From Ochotona curzoniae (taxonomy: Eukaryota; Chordata; Mammalia; Lagomorpha; Ochotonidae): a stretch of 64,000 nucleotides of DNA. The DNA is taken from NCBI RefSeq assembly GCF_017591425.1, contig NW_024466303.1:62001-126000 (forward strand). The letters run 5' to 3'. Positions 1 through 12,367 of the stretch are shown here, piece by piece. A program made the position numbers and the translations under genes. The notes under the pieces were generated by a model, which saw nothing but the letters and a program-made list of their open reading frames with translations, was not told where the DNA came from and searched no databases. Positions within the stretch are counted from its first letter, which is position 1. Each line of letters starts with the position of its first letter.

Positions 1-326
1 CGTTGGTGTTAATGTTCTCTCTCGATGTGGAGTTGTCTGCATTTCAAAGGAGCAGCTAGAACATTACTTTGTGCGGAAACTCAATAAGCTGCATTTCAGC
101 CTATTGTGTTTTTCTCCCTATATCGAACATGTACTTCGTGTTCTAAATGGTGCCAGAAGCTTGGTTTTCAAAGGTAGCTGAAAACTGAGTTGGTGTTGAT
201 GTTGTCTCTGGATGTGGAGTTGTCTGCATTTCAAAGGAGCAGCTAGATCATTACTTTGTGCGTAATACTCAATAAGCTGCTTTTCAACACATTGATTTTT
301 CTAGACAGTGCTTGAGAAATGTTGGA

Positions 327-343
327 TTTCGTTCGAAGCGGGT
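327..343 (+). other. CENP-B box-like element (in M unit)
   Basis: The sequence TTTCGTTCGAAGCGGGT matches the mammalian consensus YTTCGTTGGAARCGGGA at 15 of 17 positions. The mismatches are position 8 (C for G) and position 17 (T for A). All nine bases of the core nTTCGnnnnAnnCGGGn are present. CENP-B binds this element through its N-terminal pogo-type helix-turn-helix DNA-binding domain. The motif match is direct. Binding in this organism is an inference. Confidence 0.85.
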
Positions 344-356
344 TTTCAATTGTGAA

Positions 357-399
357 GCAGTTTCACATTCTTAGTTTCTTCCCTATTTCTGAAAACTGC
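357..399 (+). repeat. Short inverted repeat specific to M units
   Basis: GCAGTTT (357-363) and AAACTGC (393-399) can pair across a 29-base loop. The 54 bp deletion that defines M brings the two arms close; in L units the same arms are about 80 bases apart. All M units share this geometry. Whether the hairpin forms or matters is unknown. Confidence 0.5.
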
Positions 400-612
400 G
401 TTGGTGTTGATGTTCTCGCTGAACGTGGAGTTGTCTGCATTTCAAAGGAGCAGCTAGAACATTACTTTGTGCGGAATACTCAATAAGCTGCATTTCAGCC
501 TATTGAGTTTTTCTCCCTATAGTGAACATGTACTTCGTGGTGTAAATGGTGCCAGAAGCTTGGTTTTCAAAGGTAGCTGAAAACTGCGTTGGTGTTGATG
601 TTGTCTCTGGAT

Positions 613-877
613 GTGGAGTTGTCTGCATTTCAAAGGAGCAGCTAAATCATTACTTTGTGCGGAACACTCAATAAGCTGCTTTTCAGCACATTGTGTTTTA
701 CTGATACTGTGTGAGAATTGTGGGATTTCGTTCAAAGCGGGTTTTCCATTGTGAAGCAGTTTCACATTCTGAGATTCTTCCCTATAACGAACATGTACTT
801 CGTGTTGTAAATGGTGCCAGAACCTTGGTTTTCAAAGGTAGCTGAAAACTGCGTTGGTGTTGATGTTCTCTCTGGAT
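613..877 (+). repeat. Reference L monomer (265 bp, box-bearing)
   Basis: This unit is an S monomer with 77 extra bases between GTGTTTT and TTCCCTATA. The extra segment runs from ACTGATACTGTGTGAG through the CENP-B box-like element (726-742) to CATTGTGAAGCAG, TTTCACATTCTGAG. L units are marked upstream by GCGGAACACTC and GCTGCTTTTCAGC or GCTGCTTTTAAGC, where S units have GCGGAATACTC and GCTGCATTTC. The joints on both sides share TTT with each other, so S could be a microhomology deletion of L, or L an insertion into S. Neighbour context does not decide which. Confidence 0.92.
726..742 (+). other. CENP-B box-like element, A9 variant (in L unit)
   Basis: The sequence TTTCGTTCAAAGCGGGT differs from the main form only by G to A at position 9, a degenerate position of the core. 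I count 25 copies of this variant, all in the left array: 726, 3103, 5612, 6706, 9858, 13198, 15121, 16215, 18271, 23863, 24768, 28695, 35055, 37167, 38849, 40132, 40771, 43013, 43843, 44482, 46782, 48010, 52068, 53561 and 56149. It removes the central CpG but keeps the two CpGs in the core. Confidence 0.82.
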
Positions 878-1518
878 GTGGAGTTGTCTGCATTTCAAAG
901 GAGCAGCTAGAACATTACTTTGTGCGGAATACTCAATAAGCTGCTTTTCAACACATTACTTTTTATAGACACTGTGTGAGAAATGTTGGATTTCGTTCGA
1001 AGCGGGTTTTCCATTGTGAAGCAGTTTCACATTCTGAGTTTCTTCCCTATAGCGAACATGTACTTCGTGTTGTAAATGGTGCCAGAACCTTGGTTTTCAA
1101 AGGTAGCTGAAAACTGCGTTGGTATTGATGTTCTCGCTGAATGTGGAGTTGTCTGCATTTCAAAGGAGCAGCTAGAACATTACTTTGTGCGGAATACTCA
1201 ATAAGCTACATTTCAGCCTATTGTGTTTTTCTCCCTATAGCGAACATGTACTTCGTGTTGTAAATGGTGCCAGAAGCTTGGTTTTCAAAGGAACCTGAAA
1301 ACTGCGTTGGTGTTGATGTTCTCTCTGGTTTTGGAGTTGTCTGCATTTCAAAGGAGCAGCTAGAACATTACTTTGTGCGGAATACTCAATAAGCTGCATT
1401 TCAGGTATTGTGTTTTTCTTCCCTATAGTGAACATGTACTTCGTGTTGTAAATGGTGCCAGAAGCTTGGTTTTCAAAGGTAGCTGAAAACTGCGTTGGTG
1501 TTGATGTTCTCTATGGAT

Positions 1519-1706
1519 GTGGAGTTGTCTGCATTTCAAAGGAGCAGCTAGAACATTACTTTGTGCGGAATACTCAATAAGCTGCATTTCAGCCTATTGT
1601 GTTTTTCTCCCTATAGCGAACATGTACTTCGTGTTGTAAATGGGGCCAGAACCTTGGTTTTCAAAGGTAGCTGAAAACTGCGTTGGTGTTGATGTTCTCG
1701 CTGTAC
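1519..1706 (+). repeat. Reference S monomer (188 bp, box-free)
   Basis: This is a typical short unit, taken from GTGGAGTTG to the next GTGGAGTTG. In order it contains the conserved GGAGTTGTCTGC block, GGAGCAGCTA, CATTACTTTGTGCGGAA, CTCAATAAGCTGC, a variable stretch (CAGCCTATTGTG, CAGGTATTGTG, CAGGGCATTGTG or others), CCCTATAGCGAACATG, TACTTCGTGTTGTAAATGG, GCCAGAA(G/C)CTTGG and TTTCAAAGGTAGCTG. Units with CAGGGCATTG are 189 bp because they have CTTCCC instead of CTCCC. Internal similarity is present: CTGCATTTCA occurs at 1529 and 1582, and TTTCAAAGG occurs at 1534 and 1659. The length is close to a nucleosome repeat. Confidence 0.92.
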
Positions 1707-3329
1707 GTGGAGTTGTCTGCATTTCAAAGGAGCAGCTAAATCATTACTTTGTGCGGAATACTCAATAAGCTGCATTTCAGGTATTGTGTTTTTCTTCCCT
1801 ATAGTGAACATGTACTTCGTGGTGTAAATGGTGCCAGAAGCTTGGTTTTCAAAGGTAGCTGAAAACTGCGTTGGTGTTGATGTTCTCGCTGTACGTGGAG
1901 TTGTCTGCATTTCAAAGGAGCAGCTAGAACATTACTTTGTGCGGAACACTCAATAAGCTGCTTTTCAGCACGTTGTGTTTTACAGACACTGTGTGAGAAT
2001 TGTGGGATTTCGTTCGAAGCGGGTTTTCCATTGTGAAGGAGTTTCACATTCTGAGTTCCTTCCCTATAGCGAACATGTACTTCGTGTTGTAAATGGTGCC
2101 AGAACCTTGGTTTTCAAAGGTAGCTGAAAACTGCGTTGGTGTTGATGTTCTCTCTGGATGTGGAGTTGTCTGCATTTCAAAGGAGCAGCTAGAACATTAC
2201 TTTGTGCGGAATACTCAATAAGCTGCCTTGCAGGTATTGTGTTTTTCTTCCCTATAGCGAACATATACTTCGTGTTGTAAATGTTGCCAGAAGCTTGGTT
2301 TTCAAAGGTAGCTGAAAACTGCGTTGGTGTTGATGTTCTCTCTGGATGTGGAGTTGTCTGCATTTCAAAGGAGCAGCTAGATCATTACTTTGTGCGGAAC
2401 ACTCAATAAGCTGCTTTTCAACACATTGTGTTTTATAGACACTGTGTGAGAAATGTTGGATTTCGTTCGAAGCGGGTTTTCCATTGTGAAGCAGTTTCAC
2501 ATTCTGAGTTTCTTCCCTATAGCGAAGATGTACTTAGTGTTGTAAATGGTGCCAGAACCTTGGTTTTCAAAGGTAGCTGAAAACTGTGTTGGCGCTGATT
2601 ATCTCACTGAACGTGGAGTTGTCTGCATTTCAAAGGAGCAGCTAGATCATTACTTTGTGCGGAATACTCAATAAGCTGCATTTCAGGGCATTGTGTTTTT
2701 CTTCCCTACAGCGAACATGTACTTCGTGTTGTAAATGGTGCCAGAAGCTTGGTTTTCAAAGGTAGCTGAAAACTGCGTTGGCGTTGATGTTCTCTCTGGA
2801 TGTGGAGTTGTCTGCATTTCAAAGGAGCAGCTAGAACATTACTTTGTGCGGAATACTCAATAAGCTGCATTTCAGCCTATTGAGTTTTTCTCCCTATAGT
2901 GAACATGTACTTCGTGTTGTAAATGGTGCCAGAAGCTTGGTTTTCAAAGGTACCTGAAAACTGCGTTGGTGTTGATGTTGTCTCTGGATGTGGAGTTGTC
3001 TGCATTTCAAAGGAGCAGCTAAATCATTACTTTGTGCGGAACACTCAATAAGCTGCTTTTCAGCACATTGTGTTTTACTGATACTGTGTGAGAAATGTTG
3101 GATTTCGTTCAAAGCGGGTTTTCCATTGTGAAGCAGTTTCACATTCTGAGATTCTTCCCTATAACGAACATGTACTTCGTGTTGTAAATGGTGCCAGAAC
3201 CTTGGTTTTCAAAGGTAGCTGAAAACTGCGTTGGTGTTAATGTTCTCTCTGGATGTGGAGTTGTCTGCATTTTAAAGGAGCAGCTAGAACATTACTTTGT
3301 GCGGAATACTCAATAAGCTGCATTTCAGG

Positions 3330-5240
3330 TATTGTGTTTTTCTTCCCTACAGCGAACATGTACTTCGTGTTGTAAATGGTGCCAGAAGCTTGGTTTTCAA
3401 AGGTAGCTGAAAACTGCGTTGGTGTTGATGTTCTCTCTGGATGTGGAGTTGTCTGCATTTCAAAGGAGCAGCTAGATCATTACTTTGTGCGGAACACTCA
3501 ATAAGCTGCTTTTAAGCACATTGTGTTTTATAGACACTGTGTGAATAATGTTGGATTTCGTTCGAAGCGGGCTTTCCATTGTGAAGCAGTTTCACATTCT
3601 GAGTTTCTTCCCTATAGCGAACATGTTCTTCGTGTTGTAAATGGTGCCAGAACCTTGGTTTTCAAAGGTAGCTGAAAACTGCGTTGGTGTTAATGTTCTC
3701 ACTGAACGTGGAGTTGTCTGCATTTTAAAGGAGCAGCTAGAACATTACTTTGTGCGGAATACTCAATAAGCTGCATTTCAGGTATTGTGTTTTTCTTCCC
3801 TATTTTTAACATGTACTTCGTGTTGTAAATGGTGCCAGAAGCTTGGTTTTCAAAGGTAGCTGAAAACTGCGTTGGTGTTAATGTTCTCTCTGGATGTGGA
3901 GTTGTCTGCATTTCAAAGGAGCAGCTAGAACATTACTTTGTGCGGAATACTCAATAAGCTGCATTTCAGCCTATTGAGTTTTTCTCCCTTTATCGAACAT
4001 GTACTTCGTGTTGTAAATGGTGCCAGAAGCTTGGTTTTCCAAGGTAGCTGAAAACTGCTTTGGTATTGATGTTCTCGCTGAACGTGGAGTTGTCTGCATT
4101 TCAAAGGAGCAGCTAGAACATTGCTTTGTGCGAAATACTCAATAAGCTGCCTTGCAGGTATTGTGTTTTTCTTCCCTATAGCTAACATGTACTTCGTGTT
4201 GTAAATGGTGCCAGAAGCTTGGTTTTCAAAGGTAGCTGAAAACTGCGTTGGTGTTGATGTTGTCTCTGGATGTGGAGTTGTCTGCATTTCAAAGGAGCAG
4301 CTAGATGATTACTTTGTGCGGAATACTCAATAAGCTGCTTTTCAACACATTGATTTTTGTAGACAGTGCTTGAGAAATGTTGGATTTCGTTCGAAGCGGG
4401 TTTTCAAATGTGAAGCAGTTTCACATTCTTAGTTTCTTCCCTATTTCTGAAAACTGCATTGGCGTTGATGTTCTCGCTGAACGTGGAGTTGTCTGCGTTT
4501 CAAAGGAGCAGCTAGAACATTACTTTGTGCGGAATACTCAATAAGCTGCCTTTCAGCGCATTGTTTTTTTCTCCCTATAGCGAACATGTACTTCGTGTTG
4601 TAAATGGTGCCAGAACCTGGTTTTCAAAGGTAGCTGAAAACTGCGTTGGTGTTGATGTTCTCTCTGGATGTGGAGTTGTCTGCATTTCAAAGGAGCAGCT
4701 AGATCATTACTTTGTGCGGAATACTCAATAAGCTGCATTTCAGCCTATTGAGTTTTTCTCCCTATAGTGAACATGTACTTCGTGTTTTAAATGGTGCCAG
4801 AACCTTGGTTTTCAAAAGTAGCTGAAAACTGAATTGGTGTTGATGTTCTCTCTGGATGTGGAGTTGTCTGCATTTCAAAGGAGCAGCTAGATCATTACTT
4901 TGTGCGGAACACTCAATAAGCTGCTTTTCAGCACATTGTGTTTTATAGACACTGTGTGAGAAATGTTAGATTTCGTTCGAAGCGGGTTTTCCATTGTGAA
5001 GCAGTTTCACATTCTGAGTTTCTTCCCTATAGCGAACATGTACTTCGTGTTGTAAATGGTGCCAGAAGCTTGGTTTTCAAAGGTAGCTGAAAACTGCGTT
5101 GCTGTTGATGTTCTCTCTGGATGTGGAGTTGTCTGCATTTCAAAGGAGCAACTAGAACATTACTTTGTGCGGAATACTCAATAAGCTGCATTGCAGGTAT
5201 TGTGTTTTTCTTCCCTATAGCGAACATGTACTTCGTGTTG
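3330..5240 (+). repeat. Duplicated block D, first copy (offset 18,439 bp)
   Basis: Boxes 3556, 4385 and 4971 recur at 21995, 22824 and 23410. Shared private variants include CATGTTCTTCG, CTCCCTTTATCGAAC, TTTTCCAAGGTAGC, ACTGCTTTGG and the M unit with TTTTTGTAGACAG. Confidence 0.83.
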
Positions 5241-7690
5241 TAAATGGTGCCAGAACCTTGGTTTTCAAAGGTAGCTGAAAACTGCATTGGTGTTGATGTT
5301 CTCGCTGAACGTGGAGTTGTCTGCATTTCAAAGGAGCAGCTAGAACATTACTTTGTGCGGAATACTCAATAAGCTGCATTTCAGCCTATTGAGTTTTTCT
5401 CCCTATAGTGAACATGTACTTCGTGGTGTAAATGGTGCCAGAACCTTGGTTTTCAAAGGTAGCTGAAAACTGCGTTGGTGTTGATGTTGTCTCTGGATGT
5501 GGAGTTGTCTGCATTTCAAAAGAGCAGCTAAATCATTACTTTGTGCGGAACACTCAATAAGCTGCTTTTCAGCACATTGTGTTTTACAGATACTGTGTGA
5601 GAATTGTGGGATTTCGTTCAAAGCGGGTTTTCCATTGTGAAGCAGTTTCACATTCTGAGATTCTTCCCTATAACGAACATGTACTTCGTGTTGTAAATGG
5701 TGCCAGAACCTTGGTTTTCAAAGATAGCTGAAAATGCGTTGGTGTTAATGTTCTCTCTGGATGTGGAGTTGTCTGCATTTTAAAGGAGCAGCTAGAACAT
5801 TACTTTGTGCGGAATACTCAATAAGCTGCATTTCAGCCTATTGTGTTTTTCTTCCCTACAGGGAACATGTACTTCGTGTTGTAAATGGTGCCAGAAGCTT
5901 GGTTTTCAAAGGTAGCTGAAAACTGCGTTGGTGTTGATGTTCTCTCTGGATGTGGAGTTGTCTGCATTTCAAAGGAGCAGCTAGATCATTACTTTGTGCG
6001 GAACACTCAATAAACTGCTTTTAAGCACATTGTGTTTTATAGACACTGTGTGAGAAATGTTGGATTTCGTTCGAAGCGGGTTTTCCATTGTGAAGCAGTT
6101 TCACATTCTTAGTTTCTTCCCTATAGCGAAGATGTACTTAGTGTTGTAAATGGTGCCAGAACCTTGGTTTTCAAAGGCAGCTGAAAACTGAGTTGGCGCT
6201 GATTATCTCACTGAACGTGGAGTTGTCTGCATTTCAAAGGAGCAGCTAGATCATTACTTTGTGCGGAATACTCAATAAGCTGCATTTCAGGTATTGTGTT
6301 TTTCTTTCCTACAGCAAACATGTACTTCGTGTTGTAAATGGTGCCAGAAGCTTGGTTTTCAAAGGTAGCTGAAAACTGCATTGGTGTTGATGTTCTCGCT
6401 GAACGTGGAGTTGTCTGCATTTCAAAGGAGCAGCTAGAACATTACTTTGTGCGGAATACTCAATAAGCTGCATTTCAGCCTATTGAGTTTTTCTCCCTAT
6501 AGTGAACATGTACTTCGTGGTGTAAATGGTGCCAGAAACTTGGTTTTCAAAGGTAGCTGAAAACTGCGTTGGTGTTGATGTTGTCTCTGGATGTGGAGTT
6601 GTCTGCATTTCAAAGGAGCAGCTAAATCATTACTTTGTGCGGAACACTCAATAAGCTGCTTTTCAGCACATTGTGTTTTACAGATACTGTGTGAGAATTG
6701 TGGGATTTCGTTCAAAGCGGGTTTTCCATTGTGAAGCAGTTTCACATTTTGAGATTCTTCCCTATAACGAACATGTACTTCGTGTTGTAAATGGTGCCAG
6801 AACCTTGGTTTTCAAAGGTAGCTGAAAACTGCGTTGGTGTTAATGTTCTCTCTGGATGTGGAGTTGTCTGCATTTTAAAGGAGCAGCTAGAACATTACTT
6901 TGTGCGGAATACTCAATAAGCTGCATTTCAGGTATTGTATTTTTCTTCCCTACAGCGAACATGTACTTCGTGTTGTAAATGTTGCCAGAAGCTTGGTTTT
7001 CAAAGGTAGCTGAAAACTGCGTTGGTGTTAATGTTATCTCTGGATGTGGAGTTGTCTGCATTTCAAAGGAGCAGCTAGATCATTACTTTGTGCGGAATAC
7101 TCAATTAGCTGCATTTCAGGTATTGTGTTTTTCTTCCCTATTTTTAACATGAAGTTCGTGTTGTAAATGGTGCCAGAAGCTTGGTTTTCAAAGGTAGCTG
7201 AAAACTGCGTTGGTGTTAATGTTCTCTCTCGATGTGGAGTTGTCTGCATTTCAAAGGAGCAGCTAGAACATTACTTTGTGCGGAATACTCAATAAGCTGC
7301 ATTTCAGCCTATTGTGTTTTTCTCCCTATAGCGAACATGTACTTCGTGTTGTAAATGGTGCCAGAAGCTTGGTTTTCAAAGGTAGCTGAAAACTGCGTTG
7401 GTGTTGATGTTGTCTCTGGATGTGGAGTTGTCTGCATTTCAAAGGAGCAGCTAGATCATTACTTTGTGCGGAATACTCAATAAGCTGCTTTTCAACACAT
7501 TGATTTTTCTAGACAGTGCTTGAGAAATGTTGGATTTCGTTCGAAGCGGGTTTTCAATTGTGAAGCAGTTTCACATTCTTAGTTTCTTCCCTATTTCTGA
7601 AAACTGCGTTGGTGTTGATGTTCTCGCTGAACGTGGAGTTGTCTGCATTTCAAAGGAGCAGCTAGAACATTACTTTGTGCGGAATACTCA
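4525..7690 (+). repeat. Duplicated block A, first copy (offset 9,509 bp)
   Basis: Boxes at 4971, 5612, 6065, 6706 and 7535 each recur exactly 9,509 bp downstream. Private variants are shared: GCCTTTCAGCGCATTG near 4,548, GAAATGTTAGATTTCG near 4,963, GGAGCAACTAGAAC near 5,144 and GCTGAAAATGCGTTGG near 5,728. The last lacks two bases of the usual GAAAACTGCG. The 3,152 bp pair overlaps the end of this block. Confidence 0.87.
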
Positions 7691-9216
7691 ATAAGCTGCA
7701 TTTCAGCGCATTGTGTTTTTCTTCCCTATAGCTAACATGTACTTCGTGTTTTAAATGGTGCCAGAAGCTTGGTTTTCAAAGGTAGCTGAAAACTGCGTTG
7801 GTGTTGATGTTCTCTCTGGATGTGGAGTTGTCTGCATTTCAAAGGAGCAGCTAGAACATTACTTTGTGCGGAATACTCAATAAGCTGCTTTTCAACACAT
7901 TACTTTTTATAGACACTGTGTGAGAAATGTTGGATTTCGTTCGAAGCGGGTTTTCCATTGTGAAGCAGTTTCACATTCTGAGTTTCTTCCCTATAGCGAA
8001 CATGTAATTCGTATTGTAAATGGTGCCAGAACCTTGGTATTCAAAGGTAGCTGAAAACTGCGTTGGTATTGATGTTCTCCCTGAATTTGGAATTGTCTGC
8101 ATTTCAAAGGAGCAGCTAGAACATTACTTTGTGCGGAATACTCAATAAGCTACATTTCAGCCTATTGTGTTTTTCTCCCTATAACGAACATGTACTTCGT
8201 GTTGTAAATGGTGCCAGAACCTTGGTTTCCAAAGGTAGCTGAAAACTGCGTTGGTGTTGATGTTCTCTATGGATGTGGAGTTGTCTGCATTTCAAAGGAG
8301 CAGCTAGAACATTACTTTGTGCGGAATACTCAATAAGCTGCATTTCAGCCTATTGTGTTTTTCTCCCTATAGCGAACATGTACTTCGTGTTGTAAATGGG
8401 GCCAGAACCTTGGTTTTCAAAGGTAGCTGAAAACTGCGTTGGTGTTGATGTTCTCGCTGTACGTGGAGTTGTCTGCATTTCAAAGGAGCAGCTAAATCAT
8501 TACTTTGTGCGGAATACTCAATAAGCTGCATTTCAGGTATTGTGTTTTTCTTCCCTATAGCTAACAAGTTCTTCGTGGTGTAAATGGTGCCAGAAGCTTG
8601 GTTTTCAAAGGTAGCTGAAAACTGCGTTGGTGTTGATGTTCTCGCTGTACGTGGAGTTGTCTGCATTTCAAAGGAGCAGCTAGAACATTACTTTGTGCAG
8701 AACACTCAATAAGCTGCTTTTCAGCACGTTGTGTTTTACAGACACTGTGTGAGAATTGTGGGATTTCGTTCGAAGCGGGTTTTCCATTGTGAAGGAGTTT
8801 CACATTCTGAGTTCCTTCCCTATAGCGAACATGTACTTCGTGTTGTAAATGGTGCCAGAACCTTGGTTTTCAAAGGTAGCTGAAAACTGCGTTGGTGTTG
8901 ATGTTCTCTCTGGATGTGGAGTTGTCTGCATTTCAAAGGAGCAGCTAGAACATTACTTTGTGCGGAATACTCAATAAGCTGCCTTGCAGGTATTGTGTTT
9001 TTCTTCCCTATAGCGAACATATACTTCGTGTTGTAAATGTTGCCAGAAGCTTGGTTTTCAAAGGTAGCTGAAAACTGCGTTGGTGTTGATGTTCTCTCTG
9101 GATGTGGAGTTGTCTGCATTTCAAAGGAGCAGCTAGATCATTACTTTGTGCGGAACACTCAATAAGCTGCTTTTAAGCACATTGTGTTTTATAGACACTG
9201 TGTGAGAAATGTTGGA
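6065..9216 (+). repeat. 3,152 bp higher-order repeat, copy 1 (15-mer)
   Basis: The unit order by box interval is L+2S, L+3S, M+1S, L+3S, L+1S, giving five long and ten short monomers. It repeats directly as copy 2, with boxes at the same relative places (6065/9217, 6706/9858, 7535/10687, 7935/11086, 8764/11915). The two copies differ at only a few positions I noticed, for example CATTTCAGCGCATTG near 7,700 versus CATTTCAACGTATTG near 10,855. This is a recent tandem duplication. Confidence 0.88.
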
Positions 9217-12200
9217 TTTCGTTCGAAGCGGGTTTTCCATTGTGAAGCAGTTTCACATTCTTAGTTTCTTCCCTATAGCGAAGATGTACTTAGTGTTGTA
9301 AATGGTGCCAGAACCTTGGTTTTCAAAGGTAGCTGAAAACTGTGTTGGCGCTGATTATCTCACTGAACGTGGAGTTGTCTGCATTTCAAAGGAGCAGCTA
9401 GATCATTACTTTGTGCGGAATACTCAATAAGCTGCATTTCAGGTATTGTGTTTTTCTTTCCTACAGCAAACATGTAGTTCGTGTTGTAAATGGTGCCAGA
9501 AGCTTGGTTTTCAAAGGTAGCTGAAAACTGCATTGGTGTTGATGTTCTCGCTGAACGTGGAGTTGTCTGCATTTCAAAGGAGCAGCTAGAACATTACTTT
9601 GTGCGGAATACTCAATAAGCTGCATTTCAGCCTATTGAGTTTTTCTCCCTATAGTGAACATGTACTTCGTGGTGTAAATGGTGCCAGAAGCTTGGTTTTC
9701 AAAGGTAGCTGAAAACTGCGTTGGTGTTGATGTTGTCTCTGGATGTGGAGTTGTCTGCATTTCAAAGGAGCAGCTAAATCATTACTTTGTGCGGAACACT
9801 CAATAAGCTGCTTTTCAGCACATTGTGTTTTACAGATACTGTGTGAGAATTGTGGGATTTCGTTCAAAGCGGGTTTTCCATTGTGAAGCAGTTTCACATT
9901 TTGAGATTCTTCCCTATAACGAACATGTACTTCGTGTTGTAAATGGTGCCAGAACCTTGGTTTTCAAAGGTAGCTGAAAACTGCGTTGGTGTTAATGTTC
10001 TCTCTGGATGTGGAGTTGTCTGCATTTTAAAGGAGCAGCTAGAACATTACTTTGTGCGGAATACTCAATAAGCTGCATTTCAGGTATTGTATTTTTCTTC
10101 CCTACAGCGAACATGTACTTCGTGTTGTAAATGTTGCCAGAAGCTTGGTTTTCAAAGGTAGCTGAAAACTGCGTTGGTGTTAATGTTATCTCTGGATGTG
10201 GAGTTGTCTGCATTTCAAAGGAGCAGCTAGATCATTACTTTGTGCGGAATACTCAATTAGCTGCATTTCAGGTATTGTGTTTTTCTTCCCTATTTTTAAC
10301 ATGAAGTTCGTGTTGTAAATGGTGCCAGAAGCTTGGTTTTCAAAGGTAGCTGAAAACTGCGTTGGTGTTAATGTTCTCTCTCGATGTGGAGTTGTCTGCA
10401 TTTCAAAGGAGCAGCTAGAACATTACTTTGTGCGGAATACTCAATAAGCTGCATTTCAGCCTATTGTGTTTTTCTCCCTATAGCGAACATGTACTTCGTG
10501 TTGTAAATGGTGCCAGAAGCTTGGTTTTCAAAGGTAGCTGAAAACTGCGTTGGTGTTGATGTTGTCTCTGGATGTGGAGTTGTCTGCATTTCAAAGGAGC
10601 AGCTAGATCATTACTTTGTGCGGAATACTCAATAAGCTGCTTTTCAACACATTGATTTTTCTAGACAGTGCTTGAGAAATGTTGGATTTCGTTCGAAGCG
10701 GGTTTTCAATTGTGAAGCAGTTTCACATTCTTAGTTTCTTCCCTATTTCTGAAAACTGCGTTGGTGTTGATGTTCTCGCTGAACGTGGAGTTGTCTGCAT
10801 TTCAAAGGAGCAGCTAGAACATTACTTTGTGCGGAATACTCAATAAGCTGCATTTCAACGTATTGTGTTTTTCTTCCCTATAGCTAACATGTATTCGTGT
10901 TTTAAATGGTGCCAGAAGCTTGGTTTTCAAAGGTAGCTGAAAACTGCGTTGGTGTTGATGTTCTCTCTGGATGTGGAGTTGTCTGCATTTCAAAGGAGCA
11001 GCTAGAACATTACTTTGTGCGGAATACTCAATAAGCTGCTTTTCAACACATTACTTTTTATAGACACTGTGTGAGAAATGTTGGATTTCGTTCGAAGCGG
11101 GTTTTCCATTGTGAAGCAGTTTCACATTCTGAGTTTCTTCCCTATAGCGAACATGTACTTCGTATTGTAAATGGTGCCAGAACCTTGGTATTCAAAGGCA
11201 GCTGAAAACTGCGTTGGTATTGATGTTCTCCCTGAATTTGGAATTGTCTGCATTTCAAAGGAGCAGCTAGAACATTACTTTGTGCGGAATACTCAATAAG
11301 CTACATTTCAGCCTATTGTGTTTTTCTCCCTATAACGAACATGTACTTCGTGTTGTAAATGGTGCCAGAACCTTGGTTTCCAAAGGTAGCTGAAAACTGC
11401 GTTGGTGTTGATGTTCTCTATGGATGTGGAGTTGTCTGCATTTCAAAGGAGCAGCTAGAACATTACTTTGTGCGGAATACTCAATAAGCTGCATTTCAGC
11501 CTATTGTGTTTTTCTCCCTATAGCGAACATGTACTTCGTGTTGTAAATGGGGCCAGAACCTTGGTTTTCAAAGGTAGCTGAAAACTGCGTTGGTGTTGAT
11601 GTTCTCGCTGTACGTGGAGTTGTCTGCATTTCAAAGGAGCAGCTAAATCATTACTTTGTGCGGAATACTCAATAAGCTGCATTTCAGGTATTGTGTTTTT
11701 CTTCCCTATAGCTAACAAGTTCTTCGTGGTGTAAATGGTGCCAGAAGCTTGGTTTTCAAAGGTAGCTGAAAACTGCGTTGGTGTTGATGTTCTCGCTGTA
11801 CGTGGAGTTGTCTGCATTTCAAAGGAGCAGCTAGAACATTACTTTGTGCGGAACACTCAATAAGCTGCTTTTCAGCACGTTGTGTTTTACAGACACTGTG
11901 TGAGAATTGTGGGATTTCGTTCGAAGCGGGTTTTCCATTGTGAAGGAGTTTCACATTCTGAGTTCCTTCCCTATAGCGAACATGTACTTCGTGTTGTAAA
12001 TGGTGCCAGAACCTTGGTTTTCAAAGGTAGCTGAAAACTGCGTTGGTGTTGATGTTCTCTCTGGATGTGGAGTTGTCTGCATTTCAAAGGAGCAGCTAGA
12101 ACATTACTTTGTGCGGAATACTCAATAAGCTGCCTTGCAGGTATTGTGTTTTTCTTCCCTATAGCGAACATATACTTCGTGTTGTAAATGTTGCCAGAAG

Positions 12201-12367
12201 CTTGGTTTTCAAAGGTAGCTGAAAACTGCGTTGGTGTTGATGTTCTCTCTGGATGTGGAGTTGTCTGCATTTCAAAGGAGCAGCTAGATCATTACTTTGT
12301 GCGGAACACTCAATAAGCTGCTTTTAAGCACATTGTGTTTTATAGACACTGTGTGAGAAATGTTGGA
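9217..12367 (+). repeat. 3,151 bp higher-order repeat, copy 2 (15-mer)
   Basis: This is a direct repeat of the preceding block, one base shorter (GTATTCG for GTACTTCG near 10,892). Similarity continues beyond this end to about 12,587. There copy 1 reads CAGGTATTGTG and this copy reads CAGGGCATTGTG, and the registers part. Confidence 0.88.

Larger units (their letters stand above)
214..424 (+). repeat. Reference M monomer (211 bp, box-bearing, truncated)
   Basis: This unit is an L monomer that lacks the 54 bp from AGCGAACATG to CAAAGGTAG, so that CCCTAT runs directly into TTCTGAAAACTGC. It has diagnostic bases ACATTGATTTTTCTAGACAG and GTGCTTGAGAAATG, which include an XbaI site (TCTAGA). The left array has 18 such units, with boxes at 327, 4385, 7535, 10687, 17044, 18912, 22824, 25597, 27090, 29789, 31394, 33450, 38450, 42614, 47611, 49745, 53162 and 54655. 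The units at 4385 and 22824 share TTTTTGTAGACAG instead, so they lack the XbaI site. This supports their common origin at an 18,439 bp offset. Confidence 0.9.
1..10000 (+). other. CENP-B box-like elements, series 1 (17 copies)
   Basis: The 17 bp elements start at 327, 726, 991, 2008, 2461, 3103, 3556, 4385, 4971, 5612, 6065, 6706, 7535, 7935, 8764, 9217 and 9858. All have an intact nine-base core. The copy at 3556 ends in C rather than T. Spacings are 399-400, 265, 1017, 453, 641-642, 829 and 586 bp, each equal to one long-unit length plus whole S units. Confidence 0.85.

Noticed and set aside
613..877. The 77 bp segment of L units as a transposon (pogo/Tigger) terminal fragment
   Set aside because: CENP-B is related to pogo transposases and the box resembles what such proteins bind. 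However, I found no TA target duplication, no second terminal repeat and no transposase remnant. The joint has shared T residues that fit a deletion or copying event equally well.
4525..4731. Forward frame of 68 codons beginning MCGILNKL, also at 14034, 17184, 19052, 22964 and 31534
   Set aside because: These lie inside S units that have lost one base in GCCAGAACCTGG, which joins two short open stretches. The copies are duplications of the same blocks, so recurrence is not evidence of coding.
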